Of a stretch of 64,000 nucleotides of DNA, positions 44,543 to 55,943 are shown piece after piece. Position 1 is the first letter of the stretch, and each line of letters begins with the position of its first letter. Made by a program: the position numbers and the translations under genes. The stretch lies in contig NZ_MSXV01000007.1 of NCBI RefSeq assembly GCF_001945395.1, positions 62,001-126,000 of the forward strand, read 5' to 3'. The notes under the pieces were generated by a model, which saw only the letters and a list, made by a program, of their open reading frames with translations, searched no databases and was not told where the DNA came from. The DNA is from Pseudomonas sp. PA15(2017). Lineage in GTDB: Bacteria > Pseudomonadota > Gammaproteobacteria > Pseudomonadales > Pseudomonadaceae.

Positions 44543-45130
44543 TTAGTGATGGCGGGGCTTGAGCAGCGCCGGCTTCTCGTCGGGAGCGTTGCACAGCAGG
44601 AACAGGGCGGTCAGCAGCTCGGGGATCTGATCGACCATGCTGTCGACCAGGTCGCGGTCACGGGCGATTTCGGCGAATTCCGGCTGTTCGTCGAACAGGC
44701 CCGAACCGACCATGATCGGCAGCAGCAGCTCGCTGACTTCGTCTTCGGCATCGTCGAACCACACGCTCTCGCGCAGGAACACGCCTTCCATGAAACCGAT
44801 GCACCAGCCGCGCAGGTCGGAGTCGTCCGGCTCGTCGCCGAGGTCGAGGTCGCACGGCACTTCCGGCTCGTCGTCGCTGGCCAGTTGACGGGCGATATGG
44901 GCCTGCAGCTGGATCAGGGTGGCTTCGATCTCGTCGCGCTCCTCGTCACTGCGATAGTGCGGTGGCTCGGAGAACAGGGCGTCGATCCACTCGCGCGGCT
45001 CGATCTTTTCCGGGCAGATGGACAGCGCCGTCAGGTAGCCATGGGCGGCGACATAGTCCAGAGCCTCTTCATGCAGATCATCAGCATCGAGAAAGGCTTG
45101 CAGGCGGGACAGTTGCTCGGCGAAGGACAT
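44543..45130 (-). CDS. YecA/YgfB family protein (UPF0149)
   Basis: A 195-residue, strongly acidic, all-helical protein of the YecA/YgfB family. The visible family core is ALDYVAAHGYLTALSICPE near residues 23-41 and DLRGWCIGFMEGVFLRESVW near 105-125. It lacks the C-terminal zinc-binding SEC-C motif found in longer YecA proteins. The molecular role is not established for this member. Confidence 0.85.
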   Translation of the reverse strand: MSFAEQLSRLQAFLDADDLHEEALDYVAAHGYLTALSICPEKIEPREWIDALFSEPPHYRSDEERDEIEATLIQLQAHIARQLASDDEPEVPCDLDLGDEPDDSDLRGWCIGFMEGVFLRESVWFDDAEDEVSELLLPIMVGSGLFDEQPEFAEIARDRDLVDSMVDQIPELLTALFLLCNAPDEKPALLKPRHH

Positions 45131-45367
45131 CAGTGGCTACCTTGAAGAAGAAGTAAACGAGGCTGGATTCTAGCAGGCTGTTGAAAAACTATCTGCGTTG
45201 CCGTTGCCACGCCCGAAACAGGCTGCGGCGGCTTGGTCCGGCTTTTTTCAGCAAGCCTGCAAGTGCAGACCGGCTCCGCCAGCCAGAGTTGCAGGTAAAG
45301 AAAGGCTTCAAGAACGCACCTGGCGGCACAGGTGCGTATAATGCGTCGCTTGATTCGGAGACCCTAC
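45131..45367. other. Intergenic region upstream of recQ
   Basis: About 237 bp. It begins with a GCAGGCTGTTGAAAAACTAT sequence (near 45175), reminiscent of a dispersed Pseudomonas repeat, followed by short GC-rich inverted segments. It ends with the recQ promoter region, which is annotated separately. Confidence 0.45.
45337..45342 (+). promoter_or_regulatory. Probable recQ -10 box
   Basis: A perfect TATAAT at 45337-45342, 25 bp before the recQ ATG. No good -35 is seen at the right distance, so the promoter may need an activator or rely on weak contacts. Transcription would start near 45349, with GGAG at 45357-45360 in the short leader. Confidence 0.5.
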
Positions 45368-47491
<2,124 letters not shown>

Positions 47492-47562
47492 TCGAATAGG
47501 CGACAGGGGTTTGCCTGGTTACGACGGCAACCTTGCTCTCTGCTGAAAGCTATGGTTAGCTC

Positions 47563-47575
47563 ACTAATAATTAGT
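47563..47575. promoter_or_regulatory. Candidate MarR-family operator
   Basis: ACTAAT-A-ATTAGT, a perfect 6-bp inverted repeat, lies 26 bp before the marR-like ATG, in an AT-rich stretch inside a GC-rich region. Small AT-rich palindromes like this are typical MarR sites, so autoregulation of the marR-MFS pair is likely. Confidence 0.55.
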
Positions 47576-47601
47576 TTTTGATAATTCCAAGAGCGGCCTC
47601 C

Positions 47602-48036
47602 ATGTCCCCATCCGAACCCCATCGTTTCGCCATGCAGGTGGCGCAATTATCCCGCGCCTGGCGCGCAGAACTCGACCGTCGCCTCGCCGGACTGGGCCTT
47701 TCCCAGGCCCGCTGGCTGGTACTGTTGCATATCGGTCGTTTCGCCGAGCTGCCGACCCAGCGTGAGCTGGCGCAGAGCGTCGGGGTAGAAGGGCCGACGC
47801 TGGCCCGGCTGCTCGACAGCCTGGAGGCTCAGGGCCTGGTGGTACGCCATGCGGTGCCGGAAGATCGCCGCGCCAAGAAAATCGCCCTGTGTCCGTCCGC
47901 CAAGCCGCTGATCGAGAAGATCGAGGCGATTTCCACGCAATTGCGCGAGGAGTTGTTCGCCGGCATCGACCAGGAAGACCTGCGCCGTTGCCAGCAAGTG
48001 CACGCACGCATTCTGGGTAACCTGGAGCGGCGTTGA
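47602..48036 (+). CDS. MarR family transcriptional regulator
   Basis: A 144-residue winged-helix regulator of the MarR/SlyA type. The DNA-binding core is LPTQRELAQSVGVEGPTLAR followed by LLDSLEAQGLVVRHAVPEDR RAKKI, the classic wing with DxRxKK (its two parts: GLVVRHAVPEDRRAKK). ATG 47602 is chosen; a TTG at 47578 would put coding sequence on the operator. Its stop overlaps the start of the downstream transporter (TGATG), so it probably represses that efflux gene. Confidence 0.9.
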   Translation: MSPSEPHRFAMQVAQLSRAWRAELDRRLAGLGLSQARWLVLLHIGRFAELPTQRELAQSVGVEGPTLARLLDSLEAQGLVVRHAVPEDRRAKKIALCPSAKPLIEKIEAISTQLREELFAGIDQEDLRRCQQVHARILGNLERR

Positions 48037-49436
48037 TGCAGGACCTGTCTCTGTTGCAGAGACGCTACGGGCCACGCTATCCGACTTACCTGCTGATCGT
48101 GCTGATGCTTGGCAGCATGGCGATGATTCTGGCTTCGACCAGCGTCAACGTCGCGCTGCCGGCGATCATGGCCGACTTTCGCATCGGCCGCCCCGTGGCC
48201 CAGTGGCTGTCCACGGGCTTTCTCGCGTCGATGACCTCCGGGCTGCTGCTTTCCGCCTGGGCCCAGGCGCGTTTCGGCGCCAGGGCCACGGCGCAGGCCG
48301 GGCTGGCCGTGTTCATCGTGACCTCGCTGCTCGCCCTGGTCGCCAGCGCGGCCTGGCAACTGATCACCTTGCGCATCATCCAGGGCTTGTGCGCCGGTAT
48401 CGTCCAGCCGCTGGCCATGGTGCTGATCTTCCGGGTGTTCGCGGGCGGCGGCCGCGGCGCTGCACTGGGCGCCTATGGGCTGGGCGTGATGATCGCGCCC
48501 ACCCTGGGGCCGACCATCGGCGGCTATCTGGTCGATATCTTCGGCTGGTACGCGGTGTTCTGGCTGCCCTTGCCGATGTGCTTTCTGGCCATGCTGGCCG
48601 GGCTGTTCCTGATGCCCAGCGAGCGCCAGCGCGACACGCCGTTTCTCGATCTGTGGGCGTTTGTGCTGCTCAACGTCGGCCTGTTCGCCACCCTCGGCGC
48701 CTTGGCCGAAGCCCAGCGTTTCGCCTGGGCCGAGCCACGCGTATGGGCGCCGGGCTTAGTCGGCGTGGCGGCCATCGCCGGTTTTCTGTGGCGCAGCCGC
48801 TTCAGCAGCCAGCCCCTGCTGCCGCTGGCGTTGTGGCGGCACGTCGGTTTTCGCAAGGCCAGTTGGGTGGCGCTGGCACTCGGTATGGGCCTGTACGGCA
48901 CCACCTACATCATCCCACTGCACGTGCAGGCCATCGAGGGCTACAGCGCGGGCTGGGCAGGCCTGCTGCTGTTGCCGACCGGCATCGTGATGGGCATTGC
49001 CTCGTTCATGGGCGGGCGGCTGAGCGATCACCTGTCGACGGCCGTGCTGCTGGTTGCGGGCCTGCTCGCGCTGGTGGTGTCGTCGGTCGGCCTTGGCTGG
49101 CTGGAACCCGGGGCTTCCTTTGTCGTGCTGTGCTTCTGGGCCTGTGTCGGGCGGATCGGCCTCGGTATCCTGCTGCCGGCGCTGACCACTGGCGCCCTGG
49201 ATGCGCTCGACCGTGAGCAGGTGCCCCACGGCGCAGGTGCGATCACCTTCGTGCGGCAACTGGGCGGGGCATTCGGGGTTAACCTTCTGACTTTTTTCCT
49301 GGAGTGGCGGCATCGCCAGGAGGGCGGTGATTTCCCTGCCGAAGTGCTGGCGTTCCAGCAGAGTTTCTGGCTGATGGGCGCGTTGTTCGCACTGACGATA
49401 CTCGCGGCATGGCGCTTGCGGCCGTCACTACGTTGA
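48036..49436 (+). CDS. DHA2-family MFS drug efflux transporter
   Basis: A 466-residue inner-membrane antiporter with about 14 helices, of the EmrB/QacA (DHA2) type. The first helix region reads LGSMAMILASTSVNVALPAI, the typical motif D1 position for this family. The later GAYGLGVMIAPTLGPTIGGYL corresponds to the antiporter motif C. It overlaps the marR gene, which points to regulated export of a toxic compound. No membrane-fusion partner gene is next to it. The substrate is unknown. Confidence 0.9.
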   Translation: MQDLSLLQRRYGPRYPTYLLIVLMLGSMAMILASTSVNVALPAIMADFRIGRPVAQWLSTGFLASMTSGLLLSAWAQARFGARATAQAGLAVFIVTSLLALVASAAWQLITLRIIQGLCAGIVQPLAMVLIFRVFAGGGRGAALGAYGLGVMIAPTLGPTIGGYLVDIFGWYAVFWLPLPMCFLAMLAGLFLMPSERQRDTPFLDLWAFVLLNVGLFATLGALAEAQRFAWAEPRVWAPGLVGVAAIAGFLWRSRFSSQPLLPLALWRHVGFRKASWVALALGMGLYGTTYIIPLHVQAIEGYSAGWAGLLLLPTGIVMGIASFMGGRLSDHLSTAVLLVAGLLALVVSSVGLGWLEPGASFVVLCFWACVGRIGLGILLPALTTGALDALDREQVPHGAGAITFVRQLGGAFGVNLLTFFLEWRHRQEGGDFPAEVLAFQQSFWLMGALFALTILAAWRLRPSLR

Positions 49437-49672
49437 CGGCCATCACATTACTAGCCGTATTTCTGACTTTTTGCGTATGATGGCCAAATGCTCGACCGAT
49501 ATGAGCTGTACGGCTCGAGAAACTCGCAAGTCTTTGAATTATGACCGTACTCACTACTCGGTGGGACAAGGAGCGTTTGCCGAGGCAGCGCTATGCACGC
49601 CGCATATTGCAGAATCGTCGGCCCGGTTAGAGCCGCTGCAACTGTTTTCGAGCGGAGTTATCGGGAGCTTTT

Positions 49673-51781
49673 ATGACTCATGTTCGCCACCTGCTAATCG
49701 GCCTGGCATCGAGCTCGGCGTTCTATTCGGGGCTGGCGCCTGCGCTGGGGCTGGGTGAGATCACCCTGCATTCGGCGCTCAATCAGCCGCTGAACGCTGA
49801 AATCCAGTTGCTGGCGGTGAGCGACGACATGACCGCCTCGGATATCAAGGTGGCGTTGGCGCCAGCCGATGCCTTCAACCGGGCCGGCGTCGATCGCGTC
49901 TATTTCCTCAACGATTTGCGCTTCAGCCCCTTGCTGCGTGGCGGCAAGAGCGTCGTGCGGGTGGTGTCCAACCAGCCTGTGCGCGAACCCTATCTGAACT
50001 TCATCGTCGAGTTGAAGCGCCCCGGCGGGCAGTTGCTGCGCGAGTACACGGTGCTGCTCGATCCGCCGTCTTCGTCCGCCTACAGCAGCCAGGCCGCGCC
50101 GTTGGCCGACCAGCAGTTCACGTCCTACGCGCCACCACGGCGCACGCCGATTGCCAGCCGCGGTGAGCGATACCAGGTGGCCAGCGGCGAGAGCCTGTGG
50201 ACCATCGCTTCCAAGCTGCGCGTCGATGGCGACAAGTCGTCGTTGCAGGATCTGATGCTCGACATCCATGCGCTCAACCCTGATGCGTTCAGCAACGGTG
50301 ATATCCATCGCCTGCGTGCTGGCGCCTCACTGCTGTTGCCCGATCACGCGCGGGTGGCCGAGGCCGCGCGGGCTCAGCCTGCCGACTCCGCCGCGCCTGC
50401 ACAGCCTGCCGCACCAGCGCAGATCATTCCTGACACCGCTCCCCAACAACCTGCCGAACCGCAGGTCGAGGTGCTGGCGCAGATCCGCCGTGTCGAGGAA
50501 GAGGTTGCCAACCGCACCGCCGAGAACCTGCAGCTGCAGCAGGATCTGTTGACCGTGCAGAACCAGCTGAAGGACATGATGACGCGCATGGACGCGCGTG
50601 ATCAGCAGATCGCCCAGTTGCTCGAACAACTGGCTCAGCGCCCGGCAGCTGCGCCGATCACGCCCGCTGAGCCGGCGCCACAAGCCGCCGCGCCAGGCGC
50701 TACCCCACAGCCCGCTCCGGCACCGGCCGCCACCGCGGCGCCGCCGGCTCAGGCAGAGGGTTTCTGGAGCCTTTGGAACATCCTGATGGCTGCCCTGTTG
50801 GGGTTGCTGGCGCTGCTGCTGGTGCTGTTCAAACGCAAGCGCAAAGCCGATCCACAGGTCATTGCCGAGCCGGTGATCGTCGTGCCGCCGGTGCTACAGG
50901 CGCCTGTGGCCGAGCCCGTCGAGCCCGTCGTTGCGCCGCGTGCCGCGGAGGTGGACGTACCGCCGCCGGTGCGAGCGCCGATCGTTCAACGTGCCGATAC
51001 CAGCTCTACCGATCCGCTGGACGCCGCCAATATCTACCTGGCCTATGGCCGCCTGGGCGAAGCGGTATCGGTATTGCGCCAAGCGTCCGAAGCCAACCCG
51101 CAACGCCTGGATATCGGCTTCCGGCTGCTCGAGGTGCTGGCGCAAAAGGGCAATGTCGTCGTCTTCGCCGAAGAAGAAACGCGCTTGCGTCAGGCGGGCT
51201 TCGACGGTGCCCGGATCGACGCGCTCAAGGCGGGCTACCCGGCGCTGTTCGCCCAGCCAGCCGCCGATGAACTGGAGCCGCTGGGGCCGCTGGAAGACCT
51301 GACCCTGGATCTGGATGAGGTTGCGACGACAGCACCTCAGCAAAAACCCCAGGAGGACGACTTCCAGCTCAACCTCGATGACCTGTCGCTGGATGCCGAC
51401 TGGGATCTGGTGAACCCCTTCGAAAACGCGGCGCGCAAGAAGCGCCCTGGTGCCGAGGCGGATACGCCGGGGGTGGCCGAAGAGATGCCAGAAGATATCT
51501 TCGGCCATGACGTGCACAGCCCGTTCGCCGGCACCATGCTGGTCGAGGAGGAGGGGCCGCAGGAGGAATGGCTGGAACTGGACGAGCTGCCGGCAGACCC
51601 GTCCGAGGACGCCGATCGTTTTGTTACCAACCACCAGAACCTCACCAAGCTCAACCTGGCGATGGCCTATATCGAACAGGATGACCTGGAAGCTGCCTGC
51701 GACATCCTCAACGAGGTGATCAACGAAGGCAACGAGCACGAGAAACAGGAAGCCCGCGAGCTGCTTGCGCGTATCGCGTAG
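49673..51781 (+). CDS. FimV-like polar/peptidoglycan-binding protein
   Basis: A 702-residue protein of the FimV/HubP family. It has a signal peptide (residues 1-26), an N-terminal FimV domain (LGEITLHSALNQPLNAEIQL to about 130) and a LysM domain (YQVASGESLWTIASKL, about residues 163-225). A Pro/Ala/Gln-rich coiled coil and one membrane helix near 363-386 come next, then an acidic cytoplasmic part with TPR-like helices. The FimV C-terminal cap is NLTKLNLAMAYIEQDDLEAA near 655. Canonical Pseudomonas FimV is longer (about 900 residues) and followed by truA. Here truA is absent, so this may be a second, shorter FimV. Confidence 0.88.
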   Translation: MTHVRHLLIGLASSSAFYSGLAPALGLGEITLHSALNQPLNAEIQLLAVSDDMTASDIKVALAPADAFNRAGVDRVYFLNDLRFSPLLRGGKSVVRVVSNQPVREPYLNFIVELKRPGGQLLREYTVLLDPPSSSAYSSQAAPLADQQFTSYAPPRRTPIASRGERYQVASGESLWTIASKLRVDGDKSSLQDLMLDIHALNPDAFSNGDIHRLRAGASLLLPDHARVAEAARAQPADSAAPAQPAAPAQIIPDTAPQQPAEPQVEVLAQIRRVEEEVANRTAENLQLQQDLLTVQNQLKDMMTRMDARDQQIAQLLEQLAQRPAAAPITPAEPAPQAAAPGATPQPAPAPAATAAPPAQAEGFWSLWNILMAALLGLLALLLVLFKRKRKADPQVIAEPVIVVPPVLQAPVAEPVEPVVAPRAAEVDVPPPVRAPIVQRADTSSTDPLDAANIYLAYGRLGEAVSVLRQASEANPQRLDIGFRLLEVLAQKGNVVVFAEEETRLRQAGFDGARIDALKAGYPALFAQPAADELEPLGPLEDLTLDLDEVATTAPQQKPQEDDFQLNLDDLSLDADWDLVNPFENAARKKRPGAEADTPGVAEEMPEDIFGHDVHSPFAGTMLVEEEGPQEEWLELDELPADPSEDADRFVTNHQNLTKLNLAMAYIEQDDLEAACDILNEVINEGNEHEKQEARELLARIA

Positions 51782-51939
51782 AGGCACCGGCATCGGCGTG
51801 AGTCTCGCGCAGTAGCGCCAACCTCGGCGCGAAGCGATTGTGGCGCTGCCGCGATGCTGGTGTTCGCACCCACCATCGATCTCGCGCAAGGCAATGCTCT
51901 TCGGCGCTAAGATAGCCGTCTTAGCCGCGGAGACGACCC

Positions 51940-52233
51940 ATGACACCTGACAAAGCCGTAGTGACCATTACCTATTGCACCCAGTGCCAATGGCTGCTGC
52001 GCGCGGCCTGGTTGGCTCAGGAGCTGCTCTCAACCTTCGCCGATGACCTGGCCAGGGTCAGCCTCGAGCCGGCCACCGGCGGCACATTCCGCATCCAGTG
52101 CAACGGCGTGGAGATCTGGGAGCGCAAGGCCGACGGCGGCTATCCCGAGGCCAAAGTGCTCAAGCAGCGGGTACGCGACCGGATCGACCCGGCCCGCGAC
52201 CTGGGCCATAACGATCACCCCGCCAGAAGTTGA
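51940..52233 (+). CDS. SelT/SelW/SelH-family (Rdx) protein, cysteine form
   Basis: A 97-residue thioredoxin-like protein of the SelW family. The redox motif CTQC lies in VTITYCTQCQWLLRAAWLAQ near residues 11-14. Here both positions are Cys, with no selenocysteine codon, so it is the common bacterial non-seleno form. The family fold continues with SLEPATGGTFRIQCNGVEIW and PEAKVLKQRVRD. Role presumed redox; the partner is unknown. Confidence 0.9.
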   Translation: MTPDKAVVTITYCTQCQWLLRAAWLAQELLSTFADDLARVSLEPATGGTFRIQCNGVEIWERKADGGYPEAKVLKQRVRDRIDPARDLGHNDHPARS

Positions 52234-52417
52234 AACGCAGCAGCGCGGCGCCACGCCTCAGTTAGCCGTCGCCTGTGCGTGAAACCAGCACGCCTTGCTT
52301 CATGGTGGCGAGCCGACGAAAGCGCTGACATGGCGAACGCCTCGAGCGGTGGCGCCGCTTTACGCCGTGGGAGACTCTTTGCGCGCACGGGCACGTTAGT
52401 GGGCGGCCAGAACACGG

Positions 52418-52446
52418 TCGTCATCGAATTGCCATGTCGCGTTCAC
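52418..52446 (+). promoter_or_regulatory. Weak Pho-box-like site upstream of plcP
   Basis: Against the PhoB repeat CTGTCAT-N4-CTGTCAT, TCGTCAT (52418-52424) and TTGCCAT (52429-52435) each match 5 of 7 with the correct 4-nt gap. A third, poorer unit CGTTCAC (52440-52446) keeps the 11-bp spacing. It lies 55-83 bp before the plcP start. A functional link (phosphate starvation) makes it worth noting, but the match is weak. Confidence 0.35.
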
Positions 52447-52500
52447 AATCACTTCACCGCGTTCGCGCAAGCTCGGCCAAAATCTGCCGGAGACTGCCCG

Positions 52501-53325
52501 ATGAGCATCGAACCCCTGGTAAGGCCGAGCCGCAAGCAGCGGGTACGTACGCTGTGGATCTCCGACGTGCACCTGGGCACGCGCGATAGCCAGGCCGAGC
52601 ACCTGGCGGCATTTCTCAAACGCTACCAGGCCGAGCGGATCTATTTGGTGGGCGACATCATCGACGGCTGGAAGCTGCGGGGCGGCATCTACTGGCCCCA
52701 GGCGCACACCAACGTGATCCGTCGCCTGCTGACCATGAGCAAGCGCGGTACCGAGGTCATCTACGTCACCGGCAACCACGACGAATTCCTGCGCCGCTAC
52801 TCCACGTTGCTGCTGGGCAACATCCAACTGGTCGACGAAGCCGAGCACGTGACCGCCGATGGTCGCAAGTTGCTGGTCATTCATGGCGACCAGTTCGACG
52901 TCATCACGCGCTACCACCGCTGGCTGGCGTTTCTCGGCGACTCGGCCTACACGGTGACCCTGGTGCTCAACCGCTGGCTCAACCACTGGCGGCGCCGCTA
53001 TGGCTATGGCTACTGGTCATTGTCGGCCTACCTCAAGCACAAGGTGAAGACGGCGGTGAACTTCATCAGCGACTTCGAGGAGGCGATCACCCACGAGTGC
53101 GCGCGCCGGGGGTTCAATGGCGTGGTCTGCGGGCACATCCACCATGCCGAGATCCGCAAGCTGGGTGACGTCGAGTACCTCAATTGCGGCGACTGGGTCG
53201 AGTCCTGCACGGCGCTGATCGAGCACCCGGACGGCCGCATCGAGCTCTACCGCCTGGCCGAGGAACAGCAGCGACTGGCGCAGCTTCAGGCCGACAAGGT
53301 GGCGTTCATCGAGCCGGCGGCATGA
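52501..53325 (+). CDS. plcP: Metallophosphoesterase PlcP-type phospholipase
   Basis: A 274-residue calcineurin-like phosphoesterase. The metal-binding motifs are all present: ISDVHLGTRD, VGDIIDGW, TGNHDEF, VIHGDQFD and CGHIHHAEI. It is often annotated as UDP-2,3-diacylglucosamine diphosphatase-like. With a glycosyltransferase directly behind it, it matches PlcP, which removes phosphate head groups from phospholipids in phosphate starvation so that glycolipids can replace them. Start ATG 52501 follows CCGGAG. Its TGA overlaps the agt start (ATGA). Confidence 0.85.
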   Translation: MSIEPLVRPSRKQRVRTLWISDVHLGTRDSQAEHLAAFLKRYQAERIYLVGDIIDGWKLRGGIYWPQAHTNVIRRLLTMSKRGTEVIYVTGNHDEFLRRYSTLLLGNIQLVDEAEHVTADGRKLLVIHGDQFDVITRYHRWLAFLGDSAYTVTLVLNRWLNHWRRRYGYGYWSLSAYLKHKVKTAVNFISDFEEAITHECARRGFNGVVCGHIHHAEIRKLGDVEYLNCGDWVESCTALIEHPDGRIELYRLAEEQQRLAQLQADKVAFIEPAA

Positions 53326-54365
53326 GGCTGCTGATCGTCAGTGACGCCTGGGCGCCCCAGGTCAACGGCGTGGTCACCAGCCTGCAGGCACTGGTTGGCG
53401 AGTTGCGCGAAATGGGGCACCAGGTCGAGGTGCTGTCGCCGCAGGCTTTTCGCTGCATACCGTGCCCGAGCTATGGGGAAATTCCCCTGGCCTGGAACCT
53501 GTGGCGCGTCGGCCCGGCCATCGAAGCCTTCGCACCGGACTGCGTGCATCTGGCGACCGAGGGCCCGCTGGGCTGGGCCGCCAGGCGCTGGCTACTACGC
53601 AGTGGCCTGGCGTTTTCCAGTGCAGTGCATACGCGCTTTCCCGAGTACCTGACGGCGCGCTGCAGCTGGATCGGGCTGGGCGTGGGCTATGCCTGTTTGC
53701 GCCTGTTCCACCGGCGCAGCCAGGCGGTGCTGGTCAGTACCGAGCGCTTGCGCACCGGGTTGGCCGGGCGCGGGCTCGAGCGTCTGGTGCTGTGGCGCAA
53801 GGGCGTGGATACACGGCGCTTCGCACCCAGGCCGGGGCTCGCTGCGCCGGTAAGTGCGGTCTTCCTGTATGTCGGGCGTATCGCACCGGAGAAAAACCTG
53901 CAGGCGTTTCTCGACCTGCAATTGCCGGGTGAGAAGTGGGTGGTGGGTGATGGCCCGCAACGTCCGATCCTGGAGCAGGCGTATCCGGGGGTTAAGTTCT
54001 TCGGCTATCAGCATGGCGAGGCGCTTGCTGATTTCTATCGGCGCGCCAGCGTGCTGGTGTTTCCGTCGCTTACCGACACCTACGGCCTGGTGATGCTCGA
54101 GGCCCAGGCCTGCGGTACGCCGGTGGCAGCCTTTGCCGTGGCCGGGCCGCTGGATGTGGTAGTGCCGGGCGTCACCGGCGTGCTTGGCAAGGATCTGCGT
54201 GAAGCCTGCCTCGCGGCGCTGGAACTCGACCGCGGACGCTGCGCCAGGGAGGCGGAGCGGCAGTCCTGGCGGGCATCGGCGCTGGAGTTTCTCGCCAGTC
54301 AGCCGCTGCTCAACGGCGCCCCGGCCTGTAGCGAACGCCTGGCGACCGCGGCGCGCAGCTGCTGA
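53322..54365 (+). CDS. agt1: Glycosyltransferase (Agt-type) making glycolipids from diacylglycerol
   Basis: A 347-residue GT-B, family 4 glycosyltransferase. Features are SDAWAPQVNGVVTSLQALVG at the start, LYVGRIAPEKNLQAFLDLQL at the donor domain and the EX7E-like PSLTDTYGLVMLEAQACGTP near 250. The plcP-agt pair in P. aeruginosa (PA3219-PA3218, from memory) makes glycosyl-diacylglycerols under phosphate limitation. This gene has the same partner and the same downstream neighbour cyaB. The sugar donor is not predictable here. Overlaps plcP by 4 nt. Confidence 0.82.
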   Translation: MRLLIVSDAWAPQVNGVVTSLQALVGELREMGHQVEVLSPQAFRCIPCPSYGEIPLAWNLWRVGPAIEAFAPDCVHLATEGPLGWAARRWLLRSGLAFSSAVHTRFPEYLTARCSWIGLGVGYACLRLFHRRSQAVLVSTERLRTGLAGRGLERLVLWRKGVDTRRFAPRPGLAAPVSAVFLYVGRIAPEKNLQAFLDLQLPGEKWVVGDGPQRPILEQAYPGVKFFGYQHGEALADFYRRASVLVFPSLTDTYGLVMLEAQACGTPVAAFAVAGPLDVVVPGVTGVLGKDLREACLAALELDRGRCAREAERQSWRASALEFLASQPLLNGAPACSERLATAARSC

Positions 54366-54378
54366 GCAGCCGCAGGCG

Positions 54379-55767
54379 TCACATGATGATCTTGTCGCGC
54401 AGCTTCTCGGCGGCCTGCTGCAGGGCCTGAATGACCCGTTCCTTGTCGAAGTTCTGGATACCGTTGGTGTCCAGGTACATGGAGAAACCGGGCAGTTCGT
54501 GCTCGACGTAACTGGAGCTGGCACCCAGGTCGCGGCGGAAGTCCACCACCTGGTAGATCTGCACCGGACGGGTGAAGCCCTTGACGTTGATCTGGCCCTT
54601 GTCGCGGCACATGATCACGTCCTTGATCAGCGAATAGGTCTCGTGGGAGATCAGGATCTCGCCGGCTTCAGCGGCGCTCTCTAGGCGGCTGGCGAGGTTC
54701 ACGTCGCGGCCGATGATGGTGTAGTCCATGCGCGTATCGGCGCCGAAGTTGCCCACCGTGCAATAACCGGTGTTGAGGCCCATGCGGATCTCCAATGGCT
54801 TGGTGATGCCCTGGGCACGCCAGTGTTGGCGCAGCACCTTCATGTGCTTGCGCATGGCGATGGCCATCGACACCGCGGCCATGGCGTCCTTCTTGGCGCC
54901 CTGGCTGCTCGGGTCACCGAAGAACACCATCACGCTGTCGCCGATGAACTTGTCGATGGTGCCGCCGAACTTCATGCAGATCTTCGACATCTCGTTGAGA
55001 TAGGTGTTGAGCAGATCCGTCAGGGCCTCGGCTTCCAGCTCTTCGGACAGCTCGGTGAAGCCGCGGATGTCGGAAAAGAACACCGTGAGCTTTTTGCGCT
55101 GGGTTTCCAGGCGCACGTGCTTCTTGCCGCTGAAGATCGACTCCCACACCTGTGGCGACAGGTACTTGGCCAGGCTCCTGGCCAGGCGCGCGGCCTTTTC
55201 CTGCTCACCTTTGATCTGGTTGCGCACCTGCGTCAGGCGGATGCCCTGCTGGTGCACGAAGTAGGCGGAGATGCAGATGTAGAGGGTGGTGAACGTGATG
55301 CTCACCAGGGCCACCAGCGCCGGTGTTTCCGGGGCTATGTGCAGCTCGGTGAGCGAGGCGGTGAGCAATGTGCCGCTGAACGCGACCAGCAGTGCCAGGC
55401 TCATGTCGCGCAAGCCACCGACGATCAGCGTGCTGAAGCTCAGGGTCAGCAGGAACATCAGGCTGGGCACCACGGAAAAGCCCAGCAGCGCGGCGAACGC
55501 CCCACAGTGCAGAGCATCGACGAACAGCAAGGTCATCAGGGTGCGGTGGCGATGGCCGTCGCGAAAGCGCTTGCTCAGCCAGTGCGCCAGGTGCGGATAG
55601 AGCAGTGCGTAAGGCACGATCCACAGCAGGGTGTGGCTGAACGCCTGCACGTAGGTGCCAGCCGCGACGCTGGCGGCCACGGCGAGATAGGCCAGCATGC
55701 GCGAATAATACTCGCGGGTGAGCAGTGACGGCAGGCCATTTGGAATGGTGGGAAGAGTTAGATTCAT
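54379..55767 (-). CDS. cyaB: Membrane adenylate cyclase CyaB (class III, MASE2)
   Basis: CyaB makes cAMP, which activates Vfr in Pseudomonas virulence and twitching control. The 462-residue protein has an N-terminal MASE2 domain of six helices (about residues 20-180), a short linker, and a class III cyclase domain (about 225-400). Metal-binding aspartates lie in VFFSDIRGFTELSE and in FIGDSVMVFFGDP. The substrate-binding IRMGLNTGYCTVGNFG and TIIGRDVNLASRLE follow. Length and architecture match P. aeruginosa CyaB. Its 3' end faces agt with 13 bp between. Confidence 0.93.
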   Translation of the reverse strand: MNLTLPTIPNGLPSLLTREYYSRMLAYLAVAASVAAGTYVQAFSHTLLWIVPYALLYPHLAHWLSKRFRDGHRHRTLMTLLFVDALHCGAFAALLGFSVVPSLMFLLTLSFSTLIVGGLRDMSLALLVAFSGTLLTASLTELHIAPETPALVALVSITFTTLYICISAYFVHQQGIRLTQVRNQIKGEQEKAARLARSLAKYLSPQVWESIFSGKKHVRLETQRKKLTVFFSDIRGFTELSEELEAEALTDLLNTYLNEMSKICMKFGGTIDKFIGDSVMVFFGDPSSQGAKKDAMAAVSMAIAMRKHMKVLRQHWRAQGITKPLEIRMGLNTGYCTVGNFGADTRMDYTIIGRDVNLASRLESAAEAGEILISHETYSLIKDVIMCRDKGQINVKGFTRPVQIYQVVDFRRDLGASSSYVEHELPGFSMYLDTNGIQNFDKERVIQALQQAAEKLRDKIIM

Positions 55768-55943
55768 GCGCTAGCGGCGACCCCTGTTGAAAGTCCGACT
55801 GCATGACCGATCGCCAGGCTGCAAGCGGCGTGCGGACGGGGCCAGCGGAAAGTTGGGATCATATACGCTGCAAGGCCGGGCGGCAAAGGCGCAGTGCCGT
55901 GGCGCCGCCAATCCCTGTGGGGGACGGTGCACCTGGCCGCCGT

